Made by a program: the position numbers and the translations under genes. From contig NZ_NESP01000001.1 of NCBI RefSeq assembly GCF_003063475.1, positions 806,001 to 870,000 of the forward strand: 64,000 nucleotides of DNA, given 5' to 3'. The notes under the pieces are model-generated. The model was given only the letters and a program-made list of their open reading frames with translations, was not told the origin of the DNA and searched no databases. Numbering within the stretch: position 1 is the first letter of the stretch; each line of letters opens with the position of its first letter. The stretch is from Limnohabitans curvus. Lineage in GTDB: Bacteria > Pseudomonadota > Gammaproteobacteria > Burkholderiales > Burkholderiaceae_C. This document shows, piece after piece, positions 7,575 through 17,626 of the stretch.

Positions 7575-8996
7575 ATGCTGCAACGCCTGAGTTCTGCGCA
7601 GTGGAAAAGCATCAAGCCTGCCCTCTTGATTGGGCTGGCGTTGGCGCTGCTGCAAATTGGTTCAGGGCTGGCGGCGTATTACCAATCCAAAAGCTTGTTG
7701 TGGGAAGGTAAGTTTCAAACCTCGCACAACCTCACACAAGGTTTATTGGTGGCGGTGGCCGACCAGATGGTGCTGAAAGACTACGCCTCGGTCGAGTCGC
7801 GCATTGTGCAAACCATGTCGAATGCCGAAGTGGCCTCGGTCATCTTGACCGACACCGCAGGCAAGGTGCTATCGGCCCTCAAACGTGAGCCGGGTCAAGA
7901 GCCGCATTTGGTGTTTGATCCCGATTGGATACAAACCCCAGAAACCGAGCAAGCGCTGCTGCAATCGCGCGACCACGCCTTCATCACCACCTGGGCCAAA
8001 GTGAGCTTGGGCTCTGACTTGGGCTGGGTGCGGCTGCAAACCTACAACGAACTCGACAGCGCCGACTTGGTCAGCCTGCGCCAACAAACGCTGCTGCTTT
8101 CGGCGCTTTCGGTGGTGTCGGGCATTCTCATTTTGGGCGTGTTTTTGTGGCGCGCTTATTTCACCGTGGTGCAACGCGGCCACATGTTTGAGGCCCAACT
8201 CGACGAAGCCACCAAGCGCTTGGTGCAGTCTGAAAAACTGGCCTCGCTCGGTGAACTGGCTGCAGGCGTGGCCCACGAAATCAACAACCCTGTGGGCTAC
8301 GTGTCGTCCAACCTGACCACGCTGCAAAAATATTTGGCGGTGTACGAAAAGGTGCTGGATGCACCCGCAACGGACCCCGCAGAAATGGCTGCGTTGAAAA
8401 AGAAACTCAACTACGCCTTCATCCGCGACGATTTACAAAGCTTGCTGAAAGAAACGCAAGAAGGCGTGGGCCGCGTGAAGGCCATCATCCAAGACTTGAA
8501 AGACTACGCACGCACCAATGCAGCCACGCACTATGTGGCGTCTGACCTTCAGGTGGGCTTGAAGTCCACCCTCAACATTGCGCGCAACCAACTCAAAGAC
8601 CGTGCCGATGTGCGTTTGACATTGGGCGATTTGCCTTTGGTGGAATGCGCACCGTCACAAATTGACCAAGTGTTTTTGAACCTCATCGTGAACGCCGCAC
8701 AAGCCATGCCCGCGGGCAAGATGGGCGTGATTGACATTCGCACCGCCTGCAATCACGAACAGGTGTGGATTGAGGTGCAAGACAACGGGCCAGGCATTGC
8801 GCCCGAGATTTTGAAAAAAATCTTCGACCCGTTTTTCACCACCAAAGACCCGGGCACGGGCACAGGCCTTGGACTTTCGGTGTCACAAAACATCATCCAG
8901 CAGCACGGCGGCACACTCACGGTAGACAGCACTGTTGGCGTGGGCACCACGTTCAAAATCACCCTCCCCATCAAACGCCCAGCGGCCAAAGGATGA
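7575..8996 (+). CDS. Membrane sensor histidine kinase, partner of PhnD-like receptor
   Basis: A 473-residue sensor kinase. Two membrane helices (about residues 13-33 and 174-193) bracket a periplasmic domain of roughly 140 residues. A short coiled region leads to the dimerisation/phosphoacceptor helix with H-box LAAGVAHEINNPVG (His near residue 234). The ATPase domain shows the N box NLIVNAAQAM, G1 DNGPGIAPE, F box FDPFFTTKDPG and G2 GTGTGLGLSVS. The subfamily resembles NtrB/PhoR-like kinases with an NNPVGY H-box. The start chosen is the ATG at 7575. A GTG at 7563 overlapping the receptor stop is possible. The 3' end overlaps the response-regulator start by 4 bp, so the three genes look translationally coupled. 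Confidence 0.9.
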   Translation: MLQRLSSAQWKSIKPALLIGLALALLQIGSGLAAYYQSKSLLWEGKFQTSHNLTQGLLVAVADQMVLKDYASVESRIVQTMSNAEVASVILTDTAGKVLSALKREPGQEPHLVFDPDWIQTPETEQALLQSRDHAFITTWAKVSLGSDLGWVRLQTYNELDSADLVSLRQQTLLLSALSVVSGILILGVFLWRAYFTVVQRGHMFEAQLDEATKRLVQSEKLASLGELAAGVAHEINNPVGYVSSNLTTLQKYLAVYEKVLDAPATDPAEMAALKKKLNYAFIRDDLQSLLKETQEGVGRVKAIIQDLKDYARTNAATHYVASDLQVGLKSTLNIARNQLKDRADVRLTLGDLPLVECAPSQIDQVFLNLIVNAAQAMPAGKMGVIDIRTACNHEQVWIEVQDNGPGIAPEILKKIFDPFFTTKDPGTGTGLGLSVSQNIIQQHGGTLTVDSTVGVGTTFKITLPIKRPAAKG

Positions 8997-10072
8997 CCAT
9001 GACTTCTTCTAGCAATGAATCGTTTGATGCCAGCCAATACAAAGTGCTGTGCGTGGACGACGAGCCCAACATCTTGTCGGCCTTGCGTCGCATGTTGTCC
9101 CTCGAAGGCTTTGAGGTGTTCACCGCAGAAAGCGGCGCACAAGCCTTGGACTTGCTGGCGAAAGAACCCATCAACGTCATCATCTCGGACATGCAAATGC
9201 CGCAGATGGACGGCACAGAACTGCTTGAAAAAGTGCGCCAGCAATGGCCGCACACCATGCGCCTCATGCTGACGGGTGCATCCGATGTCTCGGGTGCGAT
9301 TGACGCCATCAACCAAGGGGCAATTTACCGCTACACCGCCAAACCCTGGAACGATGCGGAGTTGCTGGGCACCATCAAGTCGGCCATCGCGTTTGGCACC
9401 TTGGCCAACGAGCATGATCGCTTAGAAGCGTTGACGGTGGCGCAAAAAGAATCGCTCAATGAAATGGTGGACACGCTGGAGTCCCGCGTGCAAGAGCGCA
9501 CCCAAGATTTGCGTGCAGCCTATGTGGCCTCCATCAAAGCGTTCTCCAACATCCTAGAGTTGCGTCGTCCCGATTTGCTGCCACATTCACGCCGCGTCGC
9601 CACGCTGTCTATGAAGATGGCCAAACTGGCGGGCTTGAGCGATGACGCGTGTCAATCGGTGTACATCGCGGGCTTGTTGCACGACATTGGCAAGATTGGT
9701 TTGAGCGACCGCGTGCTGAACACCAAATTCATCGAGCTGCCACTGGCCGATGCCAAGGTGTATCGCACCCACTGCCTCATGGGCGAAACCACACTCAACA
9801 CGCTGGACGACATGAAAGGCGTGGCCGCCATCATTCGTTCACACCACGAGTACTTCAACGGCACGGGTTTTCCAGATGCGCTGACCGGCAACGAGATTCC
9901 AGTGGGCGCACGCATTGTGGCCATCGTGGAAGCCTACGAAGAGCTGCAATCGGGCGACTACGCCAAAGCAGAAAGCAGCCCCGCCGACGCTGTGCGCGTG
10001 ATCTTGAGCAACAAGGGCACCTTGTTTTGCCCCGAGATGACGGACGTGTTTGTGAAAGCCTTAGGCGGCTGA
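8993..10072 (+). CDS. Response regulator with REC and HD-GYP-like output domain (altered GYP motif)
   Basis: A 359-residue regulator. The receiver domain (about 16-135) has the acidic pair VDDEP, the phospho-acceptor Asp66 in ISDMQMP, and the Thr/Lys switch residues (MLTGA, AKPWN). A coiled linker (about 145-175) leads to an HD domain with HSRRVA, LLHDIGKIGL (His230-Asp231) and HHEYFNGTGFPD. Classical c-di-GMP phosphodiesterases read HHExxDGxGYP. Here Asp is Asn, Tyr is Phe, and the later metal-ligand Asp of 'VADxxDAL' is replaced in IVEAYEEL. It therefore belongs to the RpfG-like architecture, but catalysis is uncertain. It overlaps the kinase by 4 bp. An alternative ATG lies two codons in. 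Confidence 0.87.
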   Translation: MTMTSSSNESFDASQYKVLCVDDEPNILSALRRMLSLEGFEVFTAESGAQALDLLAKEPINVIISDMQMPQMDGTELLEKVRQQWPHTMRLMLTGASDVSGAIDAINQGAIYRYTAKPWNDAELLGTIKSAIAFGTLANEHDRLEALTVAQKESLNEMVDTLESRVQERTQDLRAAYVASIKAFSNILELRRPDLLPHSRRVATLSMKMAKLAGLSDDACQSVYIAGLLHDIGKIGLSDRVLNTKFIELPLADAKVYRTHCLMGETTLNTLDDMKGVAAIIRSHHEYFNGTGFPDALTGNEIPVGARIVAIVEAYEELQSGDYAKAESSPADAVRVILSNKGTLFCPEMTDVFVKALGG

Positions 10073-10083
10073 CACCACTGCGA

Positions 10084-10929
10084 TCACTGGCGTGCCGTGC
10101 GCACGTTCGATGGCACGGCCTGCGGATGGCTGGTGCGCCAAGGGTTGATGTCCAAGCCACCGCGGCGTGTGTAACGCGCATACACCTCCAGGCGCAGCGG
10201 TTTGCAGCGGCGTGTGATGTCCATGAAGATGCGCTCCACGCATTGCTCATGGAACTCGTTGTGGTTTCTAAAGCTCACGATGTAGCGCAGCAAACCGGCT
10301 TGGTCAATTTGCGGGCCGGTGTAGCTGATGCGCACACTGCCCCAGTCGGGTTGGCCTGTGACCAAGCAATTGCTTTTCAACAAGTTGCTGGTCAATGTTT
10401 CGGTGGTGGGTGCTTCGTTGAAATTGGCGGTCAGCAGCTCGGGGTTGGGTTGGTATTGGTCGCAGTCCAAATCCAAACGATCCAAACTGAGGCCGTCCAA
10501 CTCGTGCACAGGCTCGCGGTCAAAGTTCTCAGGCAGCACCAGTTGCACGCCCACGCTGGCCTTGACGGGCTCGCCCTGCCAAATGGCGGCACTCAAATCT
10601 TGGCGCAAACGGGTTTGCAATTCAGCAATGTCGTCGATGCGCGTGTTGTTGAAACTGTTCAAGTACAGCTTGAACGACTTGCTCTCAATGATGTGCGTGG
10701 ACTCTGCGGGCACGGTGATGCGCGCCAAAGCCACTTGCGGCTTGCCGCGTGTGTTGAGCCAACTCAGTTCATACGCCGTCCACAAGTCAGCACCAAAAAA
10801 GGGTGGCTGGCCGGTGATGCCAATTTCGTCACGTTTGGTTTGGCGTGGAATGGGAAACAGCAACGACGCGTCGTACTGGTCCACATACGACGACGACTTG
10901 CCAAGCTGCGATTGTTCAGGGGTATTCAT
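10084..10929 (-). CDS. queF: NADPH-dependent 7-cyano-7-deazaguanine reductase
   Basis: Reduces preQ0 to preQ1 in queuosine tRNA modification. The 281-residue length marks the long, YqcD-type bimodular QueF. The catalytic thioimide-forming Cys lies in [15 protein letters not shown] near residue 188. The family motif [16 protein letters not shown], which includes the substrate-binding Glu, is at about 83-98, and [10 protein letters not shown] lies in the C-terminal T-fold half. The ATG shares one base with the yaaA stop (TGATG), so reinitiation from yaaA is likely. The 3' end faces the HD-GYP-like regulator, 11 bp apart, with no visible terminator. Confidence 0.95.
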   Translation of the reverse strand: MNTPEQSQLGKSSSYVDQYDASLLFPIPRQTKRDEIGITGQPPFFGADLWTAYELSWLNTRGKPQVALARITVPAESTHIIESKSFKLYLNSFNNTRIDDIAELQTRLRQDLSAAIWQGEPVKASVGVQLVLPENFDREPVHELDGLSLDRLDLDCDQYQPNPELLTANFNEAPTTETLTSNLLKSNCLVTGQPDWGSVRISYTGPQIDQAGLLRYIVSFRNHNEFHEQCVERIFMDITRRCKPLRLEVYARYTRRGGLDINPWRTSHPQAVPSNVRTARQ

Positions 10930-11711
10930 CAATTCATTCCATCCAATTTACGGCGGAACACTTGGCGGTCCGGCTCTGAGACAGCGGCGTCAAACGCATA
11001 GCCTTCTAAGTTGAAGCCTTCCAAGGCCTTGGGCGTTTTGGCTTGGTGGGTCACGGCATAGCGCGTCATCAAGCCACGCGCGCGCTTGGCGTTGAAGCTG
11101 ATGATTTTGTATTTGCCGCCTTTGTAGTCTTCAAACACGCATTCAATGACGCGCGCTTTCAAGGCCTTGCGGTCTACCGATTTGAAATACTCTTGCGACG
11201 CCAAATTCACGATGATGGGCTCGCGCTCAGCGCTCAAGCGTTCGTTGAAATAGTCGGCAATCTGTGTGCCCCAAAACTTGTACAGGTTGTTGCCTTTGTC
11301 GTTGGCCAACGCCGTACCCATTTCTAGACGATACGGCTGCATCCAATCGAGGGGGCGCAGCACGCCGTAGAGGCCACTCAAAATCGCCACATGTTCTTGC
11401 GCCCAATCCAAGTCTTTGGGCTTCAAGGTTTTGGCGTCCAAGCCTTCGTACACATCGCCATTGAAGGCCAGCACGGCTTGCTTGGCATTTTTGTCTGTGA
11501 ATTTTGGGCGCCACGCTTGGTAGCGCGCCACGTTCAGGCTAGCAAGCGCATCGCTCAAGTGCATCAAGCTGGCAATGTCTTGCGGCGATTTGTCTTTGAG
11601 GATGTCAATCAACTCGGCAGACTGCTGCACAAACAGCGGCTGCGTGTGCGGCACGTCACCTGCAGGGGTGTCGTAGTCAAGGGCTTTGGCGGGTGAGAGC
11701 AGAAACAACAT
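10929..11711 (-). CDS. yaaA: Peroxide-stress/DNA-binding protein of the YaaA (UPF0246) family
   Basis: A 260-residue cytoplasmic protein. In E. coli YaaA lowers free iron during peroxide stress and binds DNA. The hallmark start [16 protein letters not shown] is present, with internal matches such as [36 protein letters not shown] and [12 protein letters not shown] near residue 170. The C-terminus contains [20 protein letters not shown]. The start is the ATG at 11711. An in-frame TTG three codons earlier is less likely. It is the first gene of a two-gene unit with queF, overlapping by one base. A hairpin with a T-run just upstream probably ends the preceding transcription unit. Confidence 0.93.
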   Translation of the reverse strand: MLFLLSPAKALDYDTPAGDVPHTQPLFVQQSAELIDILKDKSPQDIASLMHLSDALASLNVARYQAWRPKFTDKNAKQAVLAFNGDVYEGLDAKTLKPKDLDWAQEHVAILSGLYGVLRPLDWMQPYRLEMGTALANDKGNNLYKFWGTQIADYFNERLSAEREPIIVNLASQEYFKSVDRKALKARVIECVFEDYKGGKYKIISFNAKRARGLMTRYAVTHQAKTPKALEGFNLEGYAFDAAVSEPDRQVFRRKLDGMN

Positions 11712-11718
11712 AGGGCAC

Positions 11719-11740
11719 AAAAAGGCTTCACGAGGAAGCC
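11719..11740 (-). terminator. Rho-independent terminator of the peptide-receptor gene
   Basis: On the minus strand a 6-bp stem GGCTTC/GAAGCC with a 5-base loop is followed directly by five Ts. It lies about 30 bp past the stop of the ABC receptor gene and just upstream of yaaA. Confidence 0.7.
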
Positions 11741-11769
11741 TGAATTATGGATGGGGCCAAATAGCCGCG

Positions 11770-13365
11770 TCACGGGCTGGGCTGCCCCAAAAAGACGCGA
11801 TGGAAACTGAGCCGTCCCAAGGGACTGAGCTCAAACCCCTCCACCTCGCGCCGCACCACTTTGAACTGCACCGTGTGCGCAATGGTGAACCAGGGGGCCT
11901 GAGCTTTGACAATCACTTGGGCGCGTTGGTAGAGATCTGCGCGCTCTTGCTTGTTGGACGAACGTTTGGCTTGCTTGACCAAGTCGTCATAATCCGCATC
12001 GCAAAAACGCGCCACATTGAAGCCATTCATGGCAGAGCAACCCAGCAAGGTGTTCAAAAAGTTATCGGGATCGCCGTTGTCCCCGCCCCAGCCGAACAAG
12101 CCCATTTGGTGCTCGCCGGTTTTCATGCCGCGCACGTAGTCAGTCCATTCAGGGCTTTTGATCTCGACCTTCACACCGATTTCAGCCAAGTCTTCGCGGA
12201 TCAACTTGGCCACGCTCACCGCGTCGGGCATGTAGGGGCGTTGCACGGTCATGGCCCACACATCGGTTGTGAAGCCCTTCGGATAGCCGGCTTGCGCCAA
12301 CAGCTTCATGGCGGCTTCGGGGTCATACACATCGTCTTCGACCTCGCGGTTGTAGGCCCATTGAATCGGTGGCATGGGGTTGATGGCGGGAACTGCGGTG
12401 TGTTGGTAGACCGTTCGCAAAATTTTTCGTTTGTTGATGGCCATGTTCAAGGCGCGACGCACACGCACATCGTCGAACGGTTTTTTGCTGATGTTGTACG
12501 CCAAGAAACCAACGTTCAATCCGGTTTGGCTCAACACTTTGACGCGCATATCTTGGCGCATCTGCGGCATGTCTGCGGGATTGGGATACGCCAAAACATG
12601 GCACTGCCCTGCTTGCAATTTGGCCCAACGCACCGAGGGGTCGGTGTCAATCAGAAAGGTCAGGCGATCAACTTTGGCACGACCCGCCCAATGTTTGTCA
12701 AAAGCCGTGAAAACGATTGATCTGTCCTTTTGGTAAGCGCGCCACTGAAATGGCCCAGTGCCCAGAGGCGCTTGGTCAAACTGTTCGGGCGTACCCGCCG
12801 CGTGCATGGCGGCCCCGTACTCGGCCGACTGAATGCCCGCCCAAGACATGGCCAAGTTCGCCACGAAGGGCGCCACCGGCTCGGTCAAGACAAATTCAAC
12901 GGTGTAGTCATCGACCTTGCGAATGTGTTTGAGCACCTCCCCCATGGCCATGTCGTTGAAGTACGGGTGGTCTTGGTGCGTGACGTGGAAATAAGGATGC
13001 TCTGGCTTCCAAGAACGTTCCAGCGTGAAGATGACATCGTCGGCATTGAAATCACGCTTCGGCGTGAACAAGGCGTTGGACTGCCACTTCACACCGCGTC
13101 GCAAGAAAAAGGTGTATGTCAACCCATCCTCCGACACTTGCCAGTGCGTGGCCAAGGCCGGCTTGAGGTTGGTCGTTCCGGATTCAAACGTGACCAAGTT
13201 GTCAAAAATTTGTTGCGTCACATCAAACGAGGTGGCCGAATGGTTGATGCTGGGCGAAAAGAACTCGGGGCTGCCCTCTGCGCAATACACCAGGTCTTTT
13301 GTGGCGGCCAACGCGCTGGAGACGCACACACCAGCAAGCAAGGCGCGAAATATGAAGTTCTTCAT
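11770..13365 (-). CDS. ABC transporter substrate-binding protein, peptide/nickel (SBP_bac_5, DppA-like)
   Basis: A 531-residue secreted receptor for peptide-like solutes. The signal peptide is short and clear (MKNFIFRALLAGVCVSSALA, cleavage near residue 20). The mature chain starts DLVYCAEGSPEFF, as in DppA. It has the family landmarks QIFDNLVTFE, LAT-HWQVSEDGLTYTFFLRRGVKW, FNADDVIFTLERSW and a mid-chain VRRALNMAINKRKIL. DppA relatives bind dipeptides or haem, while other members bind nickel, glutathione or opines, so the ligand is unassigned. No permease or ATPase genes adjoin it here. It is a solitary leftward gene divergent from valS, with a terminator after its stop. Confidence 0.9.
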   Translation of the reverse strand: MKNFIFRALLAGVCVSSALAATKDLVYCAEGSPEFFSPSINHSATSFDVTQQIFDNLVTFESGTTNLKPALATHWQVSEDGLTYTFFLRRGVKWQSNALFTPKRDFNADDVIFTLERSWKPEHPYFHVTHQDHPYFNDMAMGEVLKHIRKVDDYTVEFVLTEPVAPFVANLAMSWAGIQSAEYGAAMHAAGTPEQFDQAPLGTGPFQWRAYQKDRSIVFTAFDKHWAGRAKVDRLTFLIDTDPSVRWAKLQAGQCHVLAYPNPADMPQMRQDMRVKVLSQTGLNVGFLAYNISKKPFDDVRVRRALNMAINKRKILRTVYQHTAVPAINPMPPIQWAYNREVEDDVYDPEAAMKLLAQAGYPKGFTTDVWAMTVQRPYMPDAVSVAKLIREDLAEIGVKVEIKSPEWTDYVRGMKTGEHQMGLFGWGGDNGDPDNFLNTLLGCSAMNGFNVARFCDADYDDLVKQAKRSSNKQERADLYQRAQVIVKAQAPWFTIAHTVQFKVVRREVEGFELSPLGRLSFHRVFLGQPSP

Positions 13366-13499
13366 GATTCAATTCACTTAATTTTAATGATTTTTATGAG
13401 GCTATTTTTACTCATATATTTCTACCTCGTGTGTGGACGGGTCTCTGATTTGGCAAGCCCGCACCTAGGTAAAATGACCTATCCCCGCTAACAGCGTTC

Positions 13500-13530
13500 A
13501 ACGGCTGCCCTGTGCTGCCGTTTTTCTTTT
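13500..13530 (+). terminator. Stem-loop with T-rich tail in the valS leader (possible attenuator or terminator)
   Basis: AACGGC pairs with GCCGTT across an 11-base loop, followed by TTTCTTTT. It ends about 16 bp before the valS ATG, and there is no rightward gene before it in which it would be a normal 3' terminator. Attenuation is therefore possible, but no T-box, leader peptide or competing stem was recognised. Confidence 0.4.
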
Positions 13531-13545
13531 GCAAAAGCCAGTCTC

Positions 13546-16473
13546 ATGAGCAACACGCCCGCCCTCCCTCTCGAACAACCCGGCCTTGAGCGCCTGTCCA
13601 AATCGTTCGAGCCCGCCGCCTTAGAAGCCCATTGGGGCCCCGAGTGGGAACAACGCGGCTATGGCGTCGCTGGCTTCCGCGGCACAGGCGCACCAGCGGC
13701 TGACGCACCCGCGTTTGCCATCCAGCTGCCGCCGCCCAACGTGACGGGCACGCTGCACATGGGCCACGCGTTCAACCAGACCATCATGGATTCGCTCACG
13801 CGCTATCACCGCATGTCTGGTTTCAACACCGCCTGGATTCCCGGCACCGACCACGCGGGCATTGCCACGCAAATCGTGGTCGAGCGCCAGCTGCAGGCCA
13901 AAGGCATCAGCCGCCACGACATGGGCCCCACGCCTGCCGAAGCCCGCAAGAACTTTGTGAGCAAGGTCTGGGAGTGGAAAGAGGAATCGGGCAGCACCAT
14001 CACCAGCCAGATGCGCCGCATGGGCGACAGCGTGGACTGGAGCCGCGAATACTTCACGATGGACCCCAAGCTGTCCAAGACCGTGACCGAAACCTTTGTG
14101 CAGCTCTATGAACAAGGCCTGATCTACCGTGGCAAGCGCCTGGTGAACTGGGACCCGGTGCTGATGAGCGCGGTATCTGACCTCGAAGTCGAGAGCGAAG
14201 AAGAAGACGGCTCGATGTGGCACATCCGCTATGACTTGGCCGATGGTTCCGGCAGCCTGACCGTGGCCACCACCCGCCCCGAAACCCTGCTGGGCGACGT
14301 GGCCGTGATGGTGCACCCCGAAGACGAACGCTACAGCGCTTTGATCGGCAAGCAGGTCAACCTGCCTTTGTGCGGCCGCACCATCCCCGTGATTGCGGAC
14401 GACTACGTGGACAAGGCCTTCGGCACCGGCGTGGTCAAGGTCACGCCCGCGCACGACACCAACGATTACCAAGTCGGCCAACGCCACAAGCTGGACATGA
14501 TTTGCGTGCTCAACCTAGACGCCACCATCAACAGCAACGCCCCCGAGAAATACCGAGGCCTGGACCGCTTCGTGGCCCGCAAGACTGTGGTGGCCGACCT
14601 CGAAGCCGCTGGCGCTTTGGTCGAGGTGAAAAAACACAAACTCATGGTGCCCCGCTGCGCCCGCACGGGCCAGGTGATCGAGCCCATGCTGACTGACCAA
14701 TGGTTCGTCGCCATGAACCAGGTCGGCCAAGGCGACGCCACCGGCAAGAGCATTGCGCAAAAAGCGATTGACGCCGTGCAATCGGGTGAAGTCAAGTTCG
14801 TGCCTGAAAACTGGATCAACACCTACAACCAGTGGATGAACAACATCCAGGACTGGTGCATCTCGCGCCAACTGTGGTGGGGCCACCAGATCCCGGCCTG
14901 GTACGACGAAGACGGCAAGGTGTACGTGGCCCGCAATGAAGCCGAAGCACAGGCCAAAGCCCCCGGCAAGACGCTCAAGCGCGACGAAGACGTGCTGGAC
15001 ACTTGGTATTCATCAGCCCTTGTGCCGTTCAGCACCATGGGTTGGCCCGAGAAGACGCCCGACTACGACCTGTACCTCCCCAGCAGCGTTCTGGTGACCG
15101 GCTACGACATCATTTTCTTCTGGGTCGCCCGGATGATCATGATGACCACCCACTTCACCGGCAAAGTGCCTTTCAAACACGTCTACATCCACGGCCTGGT
15201 GCTCGATGCACAGGGCAAGAAGATGAGCAAGTCTGAGGGCAACGTGCTTGACCCAGTGGACTTGATTGACGGCATCACGCTAGAGCCCTTGTTGGACAAA
15301 CGCACCCAAGGCCTGCGCAAACCCGAGACTGCGCCCAAGGTGCGCAAGCAAACCGAAAAAGAATTCCCCGAAGGCATCCCTGCCTACGGTGCCGATGCGC
15401 TGCGCTTCACGTTTGCGGCACTGGCCTCATTGGGTCGCAGCATCAACTTTGACAGCAAGCGCTGCGAGGGCTACCGCAACTTCTGCAACAAAGTGTGGAA
15501 CGCCTCACGCTTTGTGTTGATGAACTGCGAAGGCCAAGACTGCGGCCTCAAAGAACACACCAAAGCCGAGTGCGTTGTGGGTGGCCCAGCACATGGCTAT
15601 CTGAATTTCAGTCAAGCCGACCGCTGGATCGTTTCTAAGCTGCAACGCGTGGAAGCCGAAGTGGCCAAAGGCTTTGCCGAGTACCGCCTCGACAACGTGG
15701 CCAACACGATTTACGACTTCGTGTGGAACGAGTTCTGCGATTGGTATTTGGAAATCGCCAAAGTCCAAATCAATACCGGTGACGACTCACAAAAACGCGC
15801 GACGCGCCGTACCTTGATTCGCACACTGGAAACCATTCTGCGTTTGGCTCACCCCATCACCCCCTTCATCACCGAAGAACTGTGGCAAACCGTGGCGGTG
15901 GTGGCAGGCCGCATCAAGGCCGACGACAAAGCTGCGTCGATCAGCATTGCGGCCTACCCCGTGAGCCAGCCTGAGCGCATTGACGAACAAGCCGAGGCCT
16001 ATGTGGCACGCTTGAAATCGTTGGTGGACGCCTGTCGCAACTTGCGCGGTGAAATGGGTGTGTCGCCCGCCACCCGCATGCCTTTGTTTGCGCTGGCTGG
16101 CAATGCAGATGAGTTCGCTTTCATGCAAGGTGCTGCACCTGTGTTGCAAGCCTTGGCCAAACTCAGCGAAGTCAAAGTGTTTGACGACGAGGCCGCATGG
16201 TCTGCCGCTGCACAAGCAGCGCCCGTGGCCGTGATTGGCGAGTTGCGTGTGTGTTTGTTCATCGAAGTGGACGTGGCCGCCGAGAAGATTCGTTTGGGCA
16301 AAGAAGTGGACCGTTTGCAAAACGAAATCACAAAAGCGGGTGCCAAGCTCAGCAACGAAGCCTTCGTGGCCAAAGCACCCCCCGCAGTGATTGAAGAAGC
16401 CAAGAAGCGTGTAGCCGAGTTCACCGCCACGCTGACCAAGGTGCAAGAGCAGCTTGTCAAACTGCAGAAATAA
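13546..16473 (+). CDS. valS: Valyl-tRNA synthetase
   Basis: Class I synthetase charging tRNA-Val, 975 residues, the normal size. The ATP-binding HIGH motif appears as [16 protein letters not shown] near residue 65. The editing (CP1) domain carries [17 protein letters not shown] near residue 245 and ends with '[15 protein letters not shown]'. The KMSKS loop appears as [14 protein letters not shown] near residue 560, and [11 protein letters not shown] and the anticodon-binding helices follow. The C-terminus ends with the typical ValS coiled-coil arm (about 905-975: [17 protein letters not shown], then [17 protein letters not shown]). A hairpin sits in the leader. galU follows 39 bp downstream on the same strand. 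Confidence 0.98.
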   Translation: MSNTPALPLEQPGLERLSKSFEPAALEAHWGPEWEQRGYGVAGFRGTGAPAADAPAFAIQLPPPNVTGTLHMGHAFNQTIMDSLTRYHRMSGFNTAWIPGTDHAGIATQIVVERQLQAKGISRHDMGPTPAEARKNFVSKVWEWKEESGSTITSQMRRMGDSVDWSREYFTMDPKLSKTVTETFVQLYEQGLIYRGKRLVNWDPVLMSAVSDLEVESEEEDGSMWHIRYDLADGSGSLTVATTRPETLLGDVAVMVHPEDERYSALIGKQVNLPLCGRTIPVIADDYVDKAFGTGVVKVTPAHDTNDYQVGQRHKLDMICVLNLDATINSNAPEKYRGLDRFVARKTVVADLEAAGALVEVKKHKLMVPRCARTGQVIEPMLTDQWFVAMNQVGQGDATGKSIAQKAIDAVQSGEVKFVPENWINTYNQWMNNIQDWCISRQLWWGHQIPAWYDEDGKVYVARNEAEAQAKAPGKTLKRDEDVLDTWYSSALVPFSTMGWPEKTPDYDLYLPSSVLVTGYDIIFFWVARMIMMTTHFTGKVPFKHVYIHGLVLDAQGKKMSKSEGNVLDPVDLIDGITLEPLLDKRTQGLRKPETAPKVRKQTEKEFPEGIPAYGADALRFTFAALASLGRSINFDSKRCEGYRNFCNKVWNASRFVLMNCEGQDCGLKEHTKAECVVGGPAHGYLNFSQADRWIVSKLQRVEAEVAKGFAEYRLDNVANTIYDFVWNEFCDWYLEIAKVQINTGDDSQKRATRRTLIRTLETILRLAHPITPFITEELWQTVAVVAGRIKADDKAASISIAAYPVSQPERIDEQAEAYVARLKSLVDACRNLRGEMGVSPATRMPLFALAGNADEFAFMQGAAPVLQALAKLSEVKVFDDEAAWSAAAQAAPVAVIGELRVCLFIEVDVAAEKIRLGKEVDRLQNEITKAGAKLSNEAFVAKAPPAVIEEAKKRVAEFTATLTKVQEQLVKLQK

Positions 16474-16512
16474 AGCCTCGATAAACTTGGCAAAACTATC
16501 AAATTCACACCT

Positions 16513-17412
16513 ATGACCAAAGCTCTCACCAAAGCCGTGTTTCCTGTTGCCGGCATGGGCACACGCTTCTTGCCCGCCACCAAGGCCAGCCCCAAAGAAA
16601 TGTTGACTGTGGTGGACAAGCCGCTCATCCAATACGCAGTGGAAGAGGCCTATGAGGCTGGCATTCGTGAAATGATTTTTGTCACAGGCCGCAGCAAGCG
16701 CGCCATCGAAGACCACTTTGACATGGCCTACGAGTTGGAGACCGAACTCGAAGCCGCTGGCAAGCAAGCCCTGCTCGACATCGTGCGCAGCGTGCAACCC
16801 GACGACATGCAATGCGTCTACGTGCGCCAAGCACGCGCGCTGGGCTTAGGCCATGCCGTGTTGTGTGCTGAGCACTTGGTGGGCGATGAGCCCTTTGCTG
16901 TGTTGCTGGCCGACGACTTGATGCGTGGCAAACCAGGTGGCCCTGGCGTGTTGAAGCAAATGGCTGAAGTGTTTGCGCGCACACAGTCTTCTGTGTTGGC
17001 TGTGCAAGAAGTGCCCCTAGAGCACGTTCACCGCTACGGTGTGGTGGCAGGTAAAGACATCGGTAATGGTTTGGTGGACATCCAGCAAATGGTGGAGAAG
17101 CCCAAAGCCGAAGTGGCCCCCTCACGCACCACCGTGGCTGGCCGCTACATCTTGACCCCTGCGGTGTTCGAGCGCATCCGCGCAGGCGGCCGTGGCGTAC
17201 AAGGTGAGATTCAACTCACCGACGGCATCGCCGGTTTGCTGGCCACTGAAAAAGTGTTGGCCTATTCGTACGAAGGCAAGCGTTACGACTGCGGTAGCAA
17301 AGTGGGCTTCTTGCAAGCCAGCGTCGAGCTTGCCTTACAACACGCCGAAGTCGGCGCTGAATTCCGCGACTACCTCAAGCAACTCAACGTCGCTTCATTC
17401 AACGTCGCTTGA
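16513..17412 (+). CDS. galU: UTP-glucose-1-phosphate uridylyltransferase
   Basis: Makes UDP-glucose from UTP and glucose-1-phosphate, feeding LPS, exopolysaccharide and galactose metabolism. The 299-residue protein starts with the nucleotidyltransferase signature '[24 protein letters not shown]', including the Lys that contacts phosphate. Further landmarks are [20 protein letters not shown] near residue 110, the metal-binding LLADDLM, and [12 protein letters not shown] in the C-terminal third, all standard for GalU. It probably shares a transcript with valS. Its last 14 bases overlap the 3' end of the convergent tusA. Confidence 0.97.
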   Translation: MTKALTKAVFPVAGMGTRFLPATKASPKEMLTVVDKPLIQYAVEEAYEAGIREMIFVTGRSKRAIEDHFDMAYELETELEAAGKQALLDIVRSVQPDDMQCVYVRQARALGLGHAVLCAEHLVGDEPFAVLLADDLMRGKPGGPGVLKQMAEVFARTQSSVLAVQEVPLEHVHRYGVVAGKDIGNGLVDIQQMVEKPKAEVAPSRTTVAGRYILTPAVFERIRAGGRGVQGEIQLTDGIAGLLATEKVLAYSYEGKRYDCGSKVGFLQASVELALQHAEVGAEFRDYLKQLNVASFNVA

Positions 17413-17626
17413 GGATGTGAATGAAGTCGCTGCCCTCGGTGGTTTGCGACAACAGCTCATTGCCCGTTTGTTTGGCAAAGGCCGCAAAGTCGCGCAATGA
17501 GCCGGTGTCGGTCGACACCACTTTCAGCACCTGACCACTCGTCATGGCGGTGAGTGCCTTTTTGGCTTTCAAAATCGGCAGCGGGCAGTTCAGGCCACGC
17601 GTGTCCAGTTCGACGTCGATGTTCAT
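17399..17626 (-). CDS. tusA: TusA/SirA-family sulfurtransferase-like protein
   Basis: A 75-residue protein of the TusA fold, which relays persulfide sulfur, for example to tRNA thiolation or other sulfur carriers. The diagnostic [19 protein letters not shown] lies at about residues 7-25, with the active Cys in the Cys-Pro-x-Pro motif and the following helix. The second half, [26 protein letters not shown], matches the family. The start is the ATG at 17626, which overlaps the cysM stop as ATGA. A longer open frame upstream lies inside cysM and is not credible. Coupling to a cysteine synthase fits a sulfur-metabolism role. Whether it is true TusA or a YeeD/SirA-like paralogue is open. Confidence 0.9.
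   Translation of the reverse strand: MNIDVELDTRGLNCPLPILKAKKALTAMTSGQVLKVVSTDTGSLRDFAAFAKQTGNELLSQTTEGSDFIHILKRR

Noticed and set aside
9649..11001. 450-codon plus-strand open frame
   Set aside because: It overlaps the HD-domain gene and runs antisense to queF and yaaA, which are certain genes. It arises from high GC codon bias.
13450..13475. TTGGCA...TAAAAT promoter for valS
   Set aside because: The spacing is only 14 bases, too short for a normal sigma-70 promoter.
13366..13545. T-box riboswitch ahead of valS
   Set aside because: No T-box core sequence or specifier loop was found; only a 6-bp stem with a T-rich tail.
15787..16830. 347-codon minus-strand frame
   Set aside because: Antisense to the valS 3' end and galU 5' end, both secure.
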